DNA of 53,903 bases from JBBTCX01 sp964494205 (GTDB taxonomy: Bacteria > Planctomycetota > Phycisphaerae > UBA1845): assembly GCA_964494205.1 (NCBI GenBank), contig CAZBRD010000027.1, positions 1 to 53,903 of the forward strand, written 5' to 3'. Shown in pieces: positions 25,718-35,080 of this stretch. The notes beneath the pieces were generated by a model that was not told the DNA's origin, ran no database searches, and saw nothing but the letters and a program-made list of their open reading frames with translations. The position numbers and the translations under genes were made by a program. Position 1 is the first letter of the stretch. Each line of letters begins with the position of its first letter.

Positions 25718-26587
25718 ATGGCACGCATCGTACGTGGCGGGTTGATTCAGGCTGTGCTCAGCGAACCGGCGACTTCGCCGATCGAGAAGATCAAGAAGTC
25801 GATGATCGACAAGCACGTGGCCATGATCGAGCAGGCAGCGGGAAAGGGCGTGCAGGTGCTATGTCTGCAGGAGCTGTTTTACGGCCCGTACTTCTGTGCT
25901 GAGCAGGACGCGAAGTGGTATTCCCTGACCGAAAAAATTCCCGATGGTCCGACGACGAAATTGATGTGCGAGCTCGCGCGAAAGCTGAAGCTTGTGCTCG
26001 TTGTTCCTATGTATGAGGAAGACCTGACGGGGGTGTACTACAACTCGGCAGCGGTGATTGATGCGGACGGCACCTATGTCGGCAAGTATCGCAAGACGCA
26101 CATACCGCACGTGGCTCCTGGGTTTTGGGAGAAATTCTATTTCCGACCCGGGAATCTTGGCTATCCCGTTTTCGATACGCGGGTGGGCAAGGTAGGTGTG
26201 TACATTTGCTATGACCGACACTTCCCGGAGGGCGCGCGATGTCTGGGGCTGAACGGCGCGGAGATCGTGTTTAATCCGTCAGCCACGGTTGCGGGATTGA
26301 GCGAATATCTGTGGAAGCTAGAGCAGCCAGCGCACGCCGTGGCTAACCAGTATTTCGTGGGTGCGATCAATCGACCGGGCACCGAGGCCCCGTGGAACAT
26401 CGGCGAGTTCTACGGTCAGTCTTATTTCTGCAATCCGCGCGGGAAGATTCTGGCGGAGGCGTCGCGCAACAAGGATGAGATTGTGGTGTCTGACCTCGAC
26501 TTCGACATGATTCGCGAGGTGCGAAATACGTGGCAGTTCTTCCGCGATCGACGGCCCGATGCATACGAGGCCATCACAGCAAGCTGA
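25718..26587 (+). CDS. Nitrilase-superfamily amidohydrolase, beta-ureidopropionase / N-carbamoyl-amidase type
   Basis: 289 residues. The Glu-Lys-Cys triad is complete: E52 in LCLQELFYGPYF, K126 in KYRKTHIPH and C164 in GVYICYDRHFPEG. The long GARCLGLNGAEIVFNPSAT match points to the branch that hydrolyses N-carbamoyl groups (beta-ureidopropionate or N-carbamoylputrescine) to amine, CO2 and ammonia. The start is the ATG at 25718; the earlier GTG at 25712 lies inside the AGGAGG ribosome site. No dihydropyrimidinase or agmatine deiminase gene is near, so the exact substrate stays open. Confidence 0.9.
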   Translation: MARIVRGGLIQAVLSEPATSPIEKIKKSMIDKHVAMIEQAAGKGVQVLCLQELFYGPYFCAEQDAKWYSLTEKIPDGPTTKLMCELARKLKLVLVVPMYEEDLTGVYYNSAAVIDADGTYVGKYRKTHIPHVAPGFWEKFYFRPGNLGYPVFDTRVGKVGVYICYDRHFPEGARCLGLNGAEIVFNPSATVAGLSEYLWKLEQPAHAVANQYFVGAINRPGTEAPWNIGEFYGQSYFCNPRGKILAEASRNKDEIVVSDLDFDMIREVRNTWQFFRDRRPDAYEAITAS

Positions 26588-26667
26588 TTTGTCGCCTTCG
26601 TGGGATTGAGCACTTTTTCTTCTTCACCACGGCCAAGCTGCGACTTGACCGTGCCACCCGATAATCT

Positions 26668-27414
26668 GTGAATCACATCAAACAACTGGCTGATTGGTTT
26701 CGTGCATCGGAAGCCGCCGTCGCGTTCACGGGTGCGGGGATTAGCACCGAGAGCGGGATTCCGGATTTTCGCAGTCCCGGCGGTGTCTGGTCGCGAAATC
26801 AGCCGGTGATGTATGACGAGTTCGTCGGCTCGCGCGCCGCGAGGATTCGCTATTGGAAAATGCGGCAGGAAGCCTATCCGGATTTCAAACGCGCACAGCC
26901 AAACGCAGGGCACATTGCGTTATCTCAATTAGAACGGGACGGTCGATTGCGCGGAGTCATCACGCAGAACATCGACGGGTTGCACCAACTGGCGGGCAGC
27001 CGGGAGGTGATCGAGCTGCACGGTACCACGCGTGTCGTCGCGTGTATTTCATGTGGCAAAGAATGGGAGCCGGATGAGATCCACGCCCGAATCGATGCCG
27101 GTGACGAAGCGCCGGATTGCGACGATTGTGGTTCGCCGCTCAAGTCGAAGACCATTTCCTTCGGGCAGGCCATGCCCGCGGCGGAAATGCAGCTTAGCTA
27201 TCAGTGGGCCGGCGAATGCGACCTCTTAATCGCACTTGGTTCGTCGCTGGTGGTCGAGCCGGCGGCGTCGATACCTCGCGTGGCCAAGAGGCACGGTGCC
27301 CGGCTAGTCATTGTAAACAAAACCTCAACGCCGCTGGATGACATGGCCGACTTGGTCATCGCGGAGAGTATCGGCGACACCATGGCGCGCTTGATGGCCG
27401 AGCTGGCAATCTGA
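26668..27414 (+). CDS. Sirtuin NAD-dependent protein deacylase
   Basis: 248 residues. NAD-binding GAGISTESGIPDFRS, catalytic-His region VIELHGT, QNIDGLHQLAG, and a zinc-binding pair of CXXC motifs (CISC and CDDC, about 30 residues apart) are all present. The usual FGE after the zinc module reads FGQAMP here. It removes acyl groups from protein lysines using NAD. The GTG start gives a natural N-terminus (NHIKQLADWFRASEAAVAFTG); no earlier start fits. Its stop is 5 bases from that of the convergent YacP-like gene. Confidence 0.93.
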   Translation: MNHIKQLADWFRASEAAVAFTGAGISTESGIPDFRSPGGVWSRNQPVMYDEFVGSRAARIRYWKMRQEAYPDFKRAQPNAGHIALSQLERDGRLRGVITQNIDGLHQLAGSREVIELHGTTRVVACISCGKEWEPDEIHARIDAGDEAPDCDDCGSPLKSKTISFGQAMPAAEMQLSYQWAGECDLLIALGSSLVVEPAASIPRVAKRHGARLVIVNKTSTPLDDMADLVIAESIGDTMARLMAELAI

Positions 27415-27419
27415 CACGT

Positions 27420-27932
27420 TTACCGATCACCGAACGAATCGTCGTCGGTGGAAAACAAATCGATCCATTGCTGAATTTCGTCGGCTGACGCATTCGTGGG
27501 TTTATCGGAGTACTCGTCCACTTTCGGCTTGATGGGTGGGTTGTCCAACCGCGAATCAAAGATGCTCTGGATAAAAGTGACGTTATCTACGTAGCGACAC
27601 TTTCGTCGTTCCGCCTCGTGACGAATGGCTTTGTCGGACGTGACGATGCGTAAGCGGCTCGGGTTGCGGCTAGCTTCTATGAGATCAATGATAACCTCGT
27701 CGGCTGTTCTGGAATCGCTGAAACGAACTTCGATGGATTTGGAAGTTATCTGCTTGGCCATACCGGACGACGGCATGTGACCGTCGAAGACGAGAATGGT
27801 CGTCACCTGCTCCTTAATCGCCCAGCGTTCGATCATTCTTACCAGCGCGACCCGCCCGACCGGGCGTGTGGGTCCGTGCTCATGCATGGCGAAGAGCAGG
27901 TTGTTCCCGTCGATGATGACGGTGTCGTTCAC
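27420..27932 (-). CDS. YacP-like NYN-domain ribonuclease
   Basis: About 170 residues. The PIN/NYN fold is visible: TVIIDGNNLLFAMHE carries the first acidic residue and Asn, ILVFDGH the second strand, and SRTADEVIIDLIEAS and LRIVTSDKAIRHEAERR the later Asp residues of the metal site. YacP/Rae1-type proteins cut RNA, in Bacillus on the ribosome. The C-terminal ~50 residues are polar and probably disordered. No ATG is available; I place the start at the GTG at 27932, just before the domain, with a TTG at 27968 as the alternative. Confidence 0.8.
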   Translation of the reverse strand: MNDTVIIDGNNLLFAMHEHGPTRPVGRVALVRMIERWAIKEQVTTILVFDGHMPSSGMAKQITSKSIEVRFSDSRTADEVIIDLIEASRNPSRLRIVTSDKAIRHEAERRKCRYVDNVTFIQSIFDSRLDNPPIKPKVDEYSDKPTNASADEIQQWIDLFSTDDDSFGDR

Positions 27933-28189
27933 ATTTTCGATGATCGCAGGTTGGTACGAGGAATACAATCGAGGGGGCCAACTTCGGGCGTGTCGCGCTG
28001 TCTGTTGTGATGTTGGCGCGTGGTTGGCCGATGAACAAAAGGTTGAAATTGCCGGTTGCGGAATTCCGCGAACTTCTTACAACACGACGAAACCGAAAGC
28101 GGTGCGAAATCGTATAATCCTAAGAGAAAAACGGCACTTGATGGGCCGTGCGACCATGTGGTTCGGATTCAAACTGAGGCGAAAACCGG

Positions 28190-30397
28190 ATGCATCGACA
28201 GCTTGCCGCCATCCTTACCCTTGTTTTCGCGTCATTACCGGTTTTCTCGGCCCCGCGAACACAGGGGCAAGAGGGGGATGCATCGCGGGCTGGTGACCTG
28301 GATCAGGTCCAGTGGTGTCGTGAGGGGATCCAGGACCCCACAGCTCGCCCCGAGGTTCGTCGGCGTTGGGCTTCGCGACTGGTTCTGCTGGGCACGACGG
28401 AATCCAAAGCGGCTGTCGTCGAACTGCTTTCCAAAAAGGATGTGCCCGATTCCCAGCGGGCGTTAGCGGACGCTCTGACCGAGCACGCGCGAACCGACCG
28501 CATGTTGCTCGACGATTCATTTATCCAGCCGTTGATCGACCTGTTAGGCCACGCCAATGTCGAGCTGAGGGCGGCTGCAGCGCGGGCCATTGCTGAGTTC
28601 CCACGATCGGATATTCCCAAGAAGCTGGGGGCGCTCATCGGCGACCCGCAGACTCTTCCGGTCAAGCGCATGGCCGCCATAGATGCCTTAGCCCCCAACG
28701 TGCATCGCCGGGATGTGATCGAGGAGCTCATTGCATTGCTGGACCGTAACCTTCCGGAGGTCAATTCGCGGGTGATGACGGTGTTGCAACCGATTGCGCG
28801 CGAACCATGCGGCCAGGATGCGGCCTGCTGGCGGGGCTGGTGGGCGAACGAATCGCGATTGAAAGAAGAAGAACGACTGACAGTCCAGCTCCAGCTCTAT
28901 CGAGACCGTGCGATCGGTGCCCAGAAAGACCTTGACGCGCTGCGCGATTCGACCAAGCGCCATGAGGCTGCCTTGGGGGCGCGTGTGCTTGACCTGCTCC
29001 GTAACGAATATCGTCAGTTGCCGGTCGAACAAAGGGACGCCAAGGTTGTTGAGTGGCTTAAGGAGCCATTGAACGACGTCGTACTGGGTGCGATTGAGAT
29101 CGTGAAGTCACGATTGGCGGACGAAGGTCAGCGACCTGACGCAGCGATACGTGATGCACTTTTGCAGGTCCTCAAGGATGGAGCGCCGGTGGTGCGACGG
29201 GAAGCCTTGCAGATCCTGCAGAATTTGAATGACCCCGAGGTAGTGCAAGTGCTGCTGGCGCGGGTTGAGTCCGAGGACGATGTAGCGACGCGGGCGGGCC
29301 TGTACCGCGCGCTGGGCAAGCTGGCGACCATCGACGCGATTCCGTTCCTGGTCCACGAGATAACGGATCGCACACACTGTACGGAATGTGCCCGCGAGGC
29401 AGCTCTGGCGCTGGGGTTGATCGCGGCAAAGCCGGAAGCCAAGTCGTTGCTCAGCTCTGCTGTTGAACCATTACGGGCGCGCTATTACGCCACCAGCTTC
29501 GATGATTCCGCTTTGAAATCGGCGTTACTCTCGGCGATGGCCGGCGTCGCGGATGAGAGCTTTCGCTTAATCTTTCTGGATGCGCTGGAATCCAACGACG
29601 CAGCCATTTTGCGGCCGGCGATTCGTGGGTTGCGGGCATTGGCTGATGTTTCCAAATTGGCCCGGTTGCGGACGCTGACATCGGACAAGGACCCGCTTGT
29701 GCGTCGAGCTGCGACGGAAGCCATCGGCGTGTTGGCACGCGACGACACTGACTTTGAGAGTCTCATTCCACGGTTGAATCCGGCGATCGAACCGAGTGAT
29801 GTGGTTCGACAGGCGGCGTGGACTGGATTCCTGGAATGGCAGAAGCGGCGACCATTGGCCGAGAAGATCAAGGCCGCAGAGCGACTTCGGGATATGCCCG
29901 ACCTCGAACTGCGGTATCTCGTGGATGTTTCCAATGACATCGAGACGACTGAAGGAGCGAGGTCTGAGCTTGTTGCGCTGCACGAGCGATTGGCTAACAC
30001 TTTCATTTCGCAAGGGAAGTTTGCGGCGGCGATGCCGCACTTGAAGGAAATGTACGGCTACCAGCTGGCGAACGATCCGCCAAGTGCAGTCGATGTGGGC
30101 GTGCGCTGGCTCGAAGCCATGCTGCGCTGCTCCAACCCGGGCGAGTTGTCGGAACTGCTGAACAAGCTTCTGGCCGATGCCAAGACGGATGAAGCCAAGA
30201 AGAAGATCGCCGGAACTGTTATCGATTTCGTTACTTCGCTCGATTATGCAGCCGATCCGGATCGTGCCAGGAAATTGCAGGCAGATATCCCCGTGGTGCA
30301 ATCCGATGGGCTGGGCGAGCGATGGACCGCGATGGTTCAAGTTCTGAACGACAAAGCGGGCAAAACAAGCAACGGTAATTCGAACAGCTCAAACTGA
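28190..30397 (+). CDS. Exported HEAT-repeat protein
   Basis: 735 residues. A signal peptide (HRQLAAILTLVFASLPVFS) precedes an almost wholly alpha-helical protein. HEAT-like repeats run from about residue 70 to 520, for example VELRAAAARAIAEF, VVRREALQILQNLNDPEVVQVLL, AAILRPAIRGLRALADVSKLA and LVRRAATEAIGVLA. A short break with charged coil occurs near residue 225-265. The last 100 residues look like TPR-type helices and a Ser/Asn tail. This is a scaffold type of protein that binds partners in the periplasm; no enzyme domain is seen. Its last 9 bases overlap the end of the convergent gpmI gene. Confidence 0.78.
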   Translation: MHRQLAAILTLVFASLPVFSAPRTQGQEGDASRAGDLDQVQWCREGIQDPTARPEVRRRWASRLVLLGTTESKAAVVELLSKKDVPDSQRALADALTEHARTDRMLLDDSFIQPLIDLLGHANVELRAAAARAIAEFPRSDIPKKLGALIGDPQTLPVKRMAAIDALAPNVHRRDVIEELIALLDRNLPEVNSRVMTVLQPIAREPCGQDAACWRGWWANESRLKEEERLTVQLQLYRDRAIGAQKDLDALRDSTKRHEAALGARVLDLLRNEYRQLPVEQRDAKVVEWLKEPLNDVVLGAIEIVKSRLADEGQRPDAAIRDALLQVLKDGAPVVRREALQILQNLNDPEVVQVLLARVESEDDVATRAGLYRALGKLATIDAIPFLVHEITDRTHCTECAREAALALGLIAAKPEAKSLLSSAVEPLRARYYATSFDDSALKSALLSAMAGVADESFRLIFLDALESNDAAILRPAIRGLRALADVSKLARLRTLTSDKDPLVRRAATEAIGVLARDDTDFESLIPRLNPAIEPSDVVRQAAWTGFLEWQKRRPLAEKIKAAERLRDMPDLELRYLVDVSNDIETTEGARSELVALHERLANTFISQGKFAAAMPHLKEMYGYQLANDPPSAVDVGVRWLEAMLRCSNPGELSELLNKLLADAKTDEAKKKIAGTVIDFVTSLDYAADPDRARKLQADIPVVQSDGLGERWTAMVQVLNDKAGKTSNGNSNSSN

Positions 30398-32044
30398 GGC
30401 GTCTTGTTTCTTGGGTAAGAGCGACTGCCCGGTCATGTCGGGTGGAATCGGGATTCCCGCCAGTTCAAGCAGGGTGGGTGCGATGTCTGCGAGTCGGCCA
30501 TCCTTACGAAGCGTTTTCTTCTTCATGGCATCGTCAACCACGATCAGCTCCACGTCGTAGGTGGTGTGGGCTGTATGGGGGCCGCCGGTGGCGGGGTCGA
30601 TCATCTGCTCGCAATTGCCATGGTCGGCAGTGATGATCAGAGCACCTTTGCGCTCCTGCACAGCCTGCACGATTTTTCCCACGCATTCGTCGACGATTTC
30701 CACGGCTTTGATAGCTGCTTGTAAATTCCCGGTGTGACCCACCATGTCGCCGTTGGCGAAGTTGATGACGAGAAGGTCGTCGACGCCGGTCGCGAGGCGG
30801 TCTAAAACCGCCTGTGTCACTTCGTGGGCGGACATCTGCGGTTTCTGGTCGTATGTCGCGACATCGCGCGGCGAGGGGATAAGAAAGCGCTCCTCGCCCT
30901 CGAATGGTTCGTCGCGATAGTCGTTGAAGAAAAACGTGACGTGCGGATACTTTTCGGTTTCGGCGCAGCGGAACTGGCGAAGACCGAGCGAGGCCGCGTA
31001 TCCACCAAGAATATTGGCCATCTTCGGCGGCTTTTCGAAGGCCACATTGACCGGCAGGCCGGTTTCGTAGCCGGTCATGGTAACGAAGTACAAGTCGAGC
31101 TTCTTGCCGCGGTCGAAGCCGAATCGCTTCTTGGTGCCATCCTTGTCGACGCCGTCATAGGGGAACTCGTCGTAAACGAAAGCCTTGGTGATTTCGCGAG
31201 GGCGGTCGCCGCGATAATTGAAAAAGATGACGCTATCGCCGTCGCGAATGCGGCTATCGAATTCTGGGGTACATGTGATTGAGGGTGTGATGAACTCGTC
31301 GCCCTTCATGGATTCGCTGGAGGGATTGTCGTAGTAGTTTTGTATGGGGTGATCCGCAGACGAATACGTGGGCACACTGCAGCAATCGCCTTGGCCTGTA
31401 AGCATGGCGTACGCTTTTTCCACGCGATCCCAGCGGTTATCGCGATCCATGGCATAGAATCGACCCACGACGCTGGCGACCTGATTAATATGCAGTTCCT
31501 GGCACTTCTCATCGATTTGATCAATAAACCCCAGCCCGCTGTTTGGTGGGGTATCGCGACCGTCTGTAATCGCGTGAATGAAAATCTTGTCGCCGGGAAA
31601 CTTCAGGCGTTTGCTCATTTCCAGCAGGCCGAAGAGGTGGTCGAGGTCGCTGTGAACGCGGCCATCGCTGCATAACCCAAGTATGTGGACGTTGCCGTTC
31701 GTTGAAGTCACACGGGAGAATGCCTCGAGGAGCGCGGGGTTCTTGAAAAAAGTGCCGTCCTTAATGCGCCCCGTGATGCGCATAATCTCCTGCTCGACGA
31801 TGCGACCCGCGCCGATGTTCTGGTGGCCGACTTCGCTGTTGCCCATGACCCCGTCGGGCAGGCCGACGTCGTTGCCCGACGTCTTAATGAGCACGTGCGG
31901 GTACATGGCCATCAGGTGATCGTCGATCGGCTTTTTCGCAAGGTAGACCGCGTTGGCATGGTTCCATTCGGGGAAGGGGTTGGATCCCCACCCGTCGCGG
32001 ACGATGAGAACGATGGGCCGTTTTCTAAGCTCTTGTTTGGACAT
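30389..32044 (-). CDS. gpmI: 2,3-Bisphosphoglycerate-independent phosphoglycerate mutase
   Basis: 551 residues, somewhat longer than the usual ~510. Interconverts 3- and 2-phosphoglycerate in glycolysis using two manganese ions. The metal-binding IVRDGWG opens the protein. The phosphoserine is S70 in GVMGNSEVGHQNIGAGR. The substrate-binding domain has HAITDGRDTPPNSGL, and the C-terminal metal site has NFANGDMVGHTG and ITADHGNCEQM. All catalytic regions look intact. Extra length is in loops around residues 240-260 and 330-345. It overlaps the HEAT-repeat gene tail to tail by 9 bases. Confidence 0.95.
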   Translation of the reverse strand: MSKQELRKRPIVLIVRDGWGSNPFPEWNHANAVYLAKKPIDDHLMAMYPHVLIKTSGNDVGLPDGVMGNSEVGHQNIGAGRIVEQEIMRITGRIKDGTFFKNPALLEAFSRVTSTNGNVHILGLCSDGRVHSDLDHLFGLLEMSKRLKFPGDKIFIHAITDGRDTPPNSGLGFIDQIDEKCQELHINQVASVVGRFYAMDRDNRWDRVEKAYAMLTGQGDCCSVPTYSSADHPIQNYYDNPSSESMKGDEFITPSITCTPEFDSRIRDGDSVIFFNYRGDRPREITKAFVYDEFPYDGVDKDGTKKRFGFDRGKKLDLYFVTMTGYETGLPVNVAFEKPPKMANILGGYAASLGLRQFRCAETEKYPHVTFFFNDYRDEPFEGEERFLIPSPRDVATYDQKPQMSAHEVTQAVLDRLATGVDDLLVINFANGDMVGHTGNLQAAIKAVEIVDECVGKIVQAVQERKGALIITADHGNCEQMIDPATGGPHTAHTTYDVELIVVDDAMKKKTLRKDGRLADIAPTLLELAGIPIPPDMTGQSLLPKKQDASV

Positions 32045-32079
32045 AAACGAAGGTCTTTGCTTTGGCTCGCAATGATGCT

Positions 32080-32112
32080 CCCTCTCCCGCTTAGGGAGAG
32101 GGTAGGGTGAGG
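32080..32112. repeat. CCCTCTCCC hairpin repeat, copy 1
   Basis: CCCTCTCCC and GGGAGAGGG form a 9-bp stem around a 5-base loop, followed by TAGGGTGAGGG. It lies in the 115-base gap between gpmI and the NDUFA9-like gene. A second copy is at 49583. This is a repeat type met in intergenic DNA of many bacteria. Confidence 0.8.
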
Positions 32113-32159
32113 GTCTCTTGATCTACTATCGATCGCGAATGTGACACTTACTTAATTCT

Positions 32160-33140
32160 CTAGCGTATCTGGTCGGCGTAACTGCTTAATTCGGTCTCGA
32201 AGTCGCGCATCTGAATTCCGAATGTCTTCTCTGCCACCGTTTGATCGCAGATGTTGTCTTCCTGGGACATCTGAACTTGGCCGGCATCGAAACGGAAGAG
32301 ACCTAAGGGCGGAACCACAAGTTCGCCCAATGAGAGGACGGGAGCGCTGAGGGCGGCCAATGCCTTTGCGACTGCGACTGGCTGAGAAACGATCGGCTTC
32401 CATCGCCTGGCACATGGCATCAACGCGCGACATGCGTTGTACAGTTCAACCCACGAATATCGCCTCGGACCTCCAAGCTCATAGACCTGACCGATTGTTT
32501 CTTCATGAAACAGCGATTCAACGAAGCAATGAGCGACGTCTTTGACGGAGACGGGTTGCAGGCGAGCCTTACCGGTCCCGAAGTAGGGGATGACCGGCGG
32601 ATTCAAACCGCAAACGAATTTCTTTATCAGTTGCATGAACTCGCCTTCGGGCCCGTGGATGAGGCTGGGGCGGAAAATGGTCCACGCCAAACCGCTCTTT
32701 CGGACCAGCTCCTCGGCTGCCCATTTCGTTTGGTGGTACTTTGCGATTCCGTTAGGCCGTGACCCCAAAGCGGACATGTGCGCGTAACGCCTGACGCCCG
32801 CCCGTTGCGCTGCTTCGAGGACTTTGCGAGTGCCCTCGACGTGGATTTTGTGGAATGTTTGCCCTTTTAGTCGGCGCTCGATAATGATCCCGACGAGGTG
32901 GATAATCGCCTGACTCTGCTGGGCAGCCTGCTGGAGCGCGTTTGAATCGCTCAGGCTGCCTACCACGGTTGTGAAGCGATCTGGGCTGGCTTGGCGATGC
33001 TGTTTGTAGAGTTTTTCCGGGTCGCGGACGATGCAAACGGGCTTGATGCCGCGCGACAGAAGCTCGCGGACGATGTTTCGCCCCACAAATCCGGTCGCAC
33101 CGGTCACCATTACTTTGGAAATCGACTCACTTTCGGACAT
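32160..33140 (-). CDS. NDUFA9-like atypical short-chain dehydrogenase (NAD(P)-binding)
   Basis: 326 residues. Rossmann motif VMVTGATGFVGRNIVREL (glycine pattern GxxGxxG) is followed by an extended-SDR body with KIHVEGTRKVLEAAQRAGVRRYAHMSALG and the helix YHQTKWAAEELVR, which supplies the Tyr and Lys pair. RPSLIHGPEGEF and DVAHCFVESL are typical of the complex-I NDUFA9-like branch, often found beside quinone or lipid genes. The ATG at 33140 is preferred to that at 33167 because GGGAG lies 5 bases upstream. It is divergent from the DUF1800 gene. Substrate unknown. Confidence 0.82.
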   Translation of the reverse strand: MSESESISKVMVTGATGFVGRNIVRELLSRGIKPVCIVRDPEKLYKQHRQASPDRFTTVVGSLSDSNALQQAAQQSQAIIHLVGIIIERRLKGQTFHKIHVEGTRKVLEAAQRAGVRRYAHMSALGSRPNGIAKYHQTKWAAEELVRKSGLAWTIFRPSLIHGPEGEFMQLIKKFVCGLNPPVIPYFGTGKARLQPVSVKDVAHCFVESLFHEETIGQVYELGGPRRYSWVELYNACRALMPCARRWKPIVSQPVAVAKALAALSAPVLSLGELVVPPLGLFRFDAGQVQMSQEDNICDQTVAEKTFGIQMRDFETELSSYADQIR

Positions 33141-33283
33141 TGGTGCTCCCGTTTCAGGCTGCAACATGATCGCTTCATGCTAAGTGGGTAACACCGGGCG
33201 GTAAAGAAGCGACATTTCGAAAACATTGAAGACGGCTGATACAATAATCCTTGCTGAAACTTCGTTTAGCCTCAGGTGTCGCC

Positions 33284-34894
33284 ATGATTTATTCGAAACC
33301 CATCAGTGTTCTTGCGCTGATATCGGTGCTCACGGCAGGTCTCACGCCATCTGCATCTGCCGCAGGCCTATCGAAAGCGAAAGAGTGGAACCGCGATCGG
33401 GCGGCGCATCTGTTACGCCGCGCGGGGTTCGGCGGAAGTATCGAGGATGTTGATCGGCTATTCTCACTGGGATTAGAAAAGGCCGTCGATTCGCTGATTG
33501 ATTACGAAAAAGTTGCACAGACTCATTCAGATTTCCAATTACCTGAACTCTCCGAGCCGCTGGCGTTGAAGAACAAGCTGGAGGGCTTGCCCGAGGCTGA
33601 GCGTCGCGACGTACGACAGCAGTTGCGATCGCTGAATAATGCGCAACTCGAAGAGCTACGGGCGTGGTGGGTTGAGCGAATGCTGCTCACGCCGCGACCG
33701 TTTGAAGAAAAGATGACGTTGTTCTGGCATGGCTACTTCGCGACCGGCGCGGAGGAAGTGAAAGTCACGCGACTGATGGCCGAGCAGAATGCCACGCTGC
33801 GGTCCAAAGCCACGGGTGATTATCGCGAGCTGCTGCTGGCGATCTGCAAAGATCGCGCGATGCTGCGCTATCTCAACGGCGACACAAATACCAAGGAGAA
33901 GCCAAACGAAAACTTCGCGCGCGAGCTGCTGGAGCTCTTCACCCTCGGCACAGGGAATTACACGGAAAAGGATATCAAAGAGGCTGCCCGCGCGTTCACC
34001 GGGTGGACGGTCGATCACGACGGATTTCGATTTCGGCCGCGACAACACGACTTCGACGAAAAGACATTTCTCGGACGAACGGGGGAATTTGATGGCGATG
34101 ACATCATTGGGATCATTCTCGAACAACCGGCTGCGAGCCGTCACCTCGCTATTCGCTTGCTGAAGTTTTTCATGAGTGACGAGCCCGACAAAAATCTCGT
34201 CGATGCTTTCGCGGCCAAGCTGAGGGAATCGCGGTACAACATTCGCGAGTCGCTTCGTGCCTTATTCAAGAGTGAGGCTTTTTATCGCGGCGAAGTGATG
34301 TTCGCGCACATCAAAAGTCCGCCGGAACTGGTCATTGGAACAGCACGGGCTTTGGGGATCACCAAGGCCGATTGTTTCGCTTTGGCTAACGGAATGCGAA
34401 CAATGGGTCAGGATTTGTTTCAGCCGCCGAACGTAAAGGGGTGGGACGGCGGTCGGACTTGGGTCAATTCAGCGACGCTGTTCACACGATACGATTTCTC
34501 GGGCCTGCTGCTGAGTGGAACCCCACAGCAGATGTTTGAGCGGCGTGAAAAGAAGCTGGAAGAACTCAAACAAATCCGTGCGGATTTCCGTTCGGTTGTG
34601 GGAAAAGACGTAGTTCCGTTCGAGGATGAACTGCAAGTCGCGAGTTATCGGCAACCCGCGTTCGATCCGCGAAACTTGCTACAAAAACAAGTGCGCTGGA
34701 CGAAAGGCGAGGTATTAGACCGACTTCTGCTTTTGTTGTTGCAACGTGACTTGAGTGCTGACCAACGCGCAGAGCTTGCGCAAAGGCTAGGGCCGTTGGG
34801 TGAGGAATTTGACATTACCCATGCAGATTCAATTCGCCAGTTGAATTCGCTGATCTACGATATCATGTTGCTTCCGGAGTTTCAACTGTCATAA
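33284..34894 (+). CDS. DUF1800 exported protein
   Basis: 536 residues. A signal peptide (SVLALISVLTAGLTPSASA) is followed by the DUF1800 pattern: WNRDRAAHLLRRAGFGG, LWHGYFATG-type segment (FWHGYFATGAEEV), NENFARELLELFTLGTGNYTE, AARAFTGW and the distal QPPNVKGWDGGRTWVNS. DUF1800 genes are abundant in planctomycetes and usually stand directly before a DUF1501 gene. No DUF1501 gene follows here; the Ole/fatty-acid cluster begins 186 bases later. The start is the ATG at 33284; the frame is open to a TTG at 33251. Function unknown, probably periplasmic. Confidence 0.88.
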   Translation: MIYSKPISVLALISVLTAGLTPSASAAGLSKAKEWNRDRAAHLLRRAGFGGSIEDVDRLFSLGLEKAVDSLIDYEKVAQTHSDFQLPELSEPLALKNKLEGLPEAERRDVRQQLRSLNNAQLEELRAWWVERMLLTPRPFEEKMTLFWHGYFATGAEEVKVTRLMAEQNATLRSKATGDYRELLLAICKDRAMLRYLNGDTNTKEKPNENFARELLELFTLGTGNYTEKDIKEAARAFTGWTVDHDGFRFRPRQHDFDEKTFLGRTGEFDGDDIIGIILEQPAASRHLAIRLLKFFMSDEPDKNLVDAFAAKLRESRYNIRESLRALFKSEAFYRGEVMFAHIKSPPELVIGTARALGITKADCFALANGMRTMGQDLFQPPNVKGWDGGRTWVNSATLFTRYDFSGLLLSGTPQQMFERREKKLEELKQIRADFRSVVGKDVVPFEDELQVASYRQPAFDPRNLLQKQVRWTKGEVLDRLLLLLLQRDLSADQRAELAQRLGPLGEEFDITHADSIRQLNSLIYDIMLLPEFQLS

Positions 34895-35080
34895 GCTTAA
34901 TCTTGTCTAAGAAAAATGTCTGAAGCAAGTCACGAGGTTGCTTCGTCCTTTGTCTCGACTTTCGTGATACCGCAACAAAATTGAATGCTAGAATATGGGG
35001 GGTAGCGAACGATCGTGCCATTGCGGTACGATTCTGTTTTGCCCGTGCCATTTCAAGGTGGTCAGGGGGAATCAGCAGAA

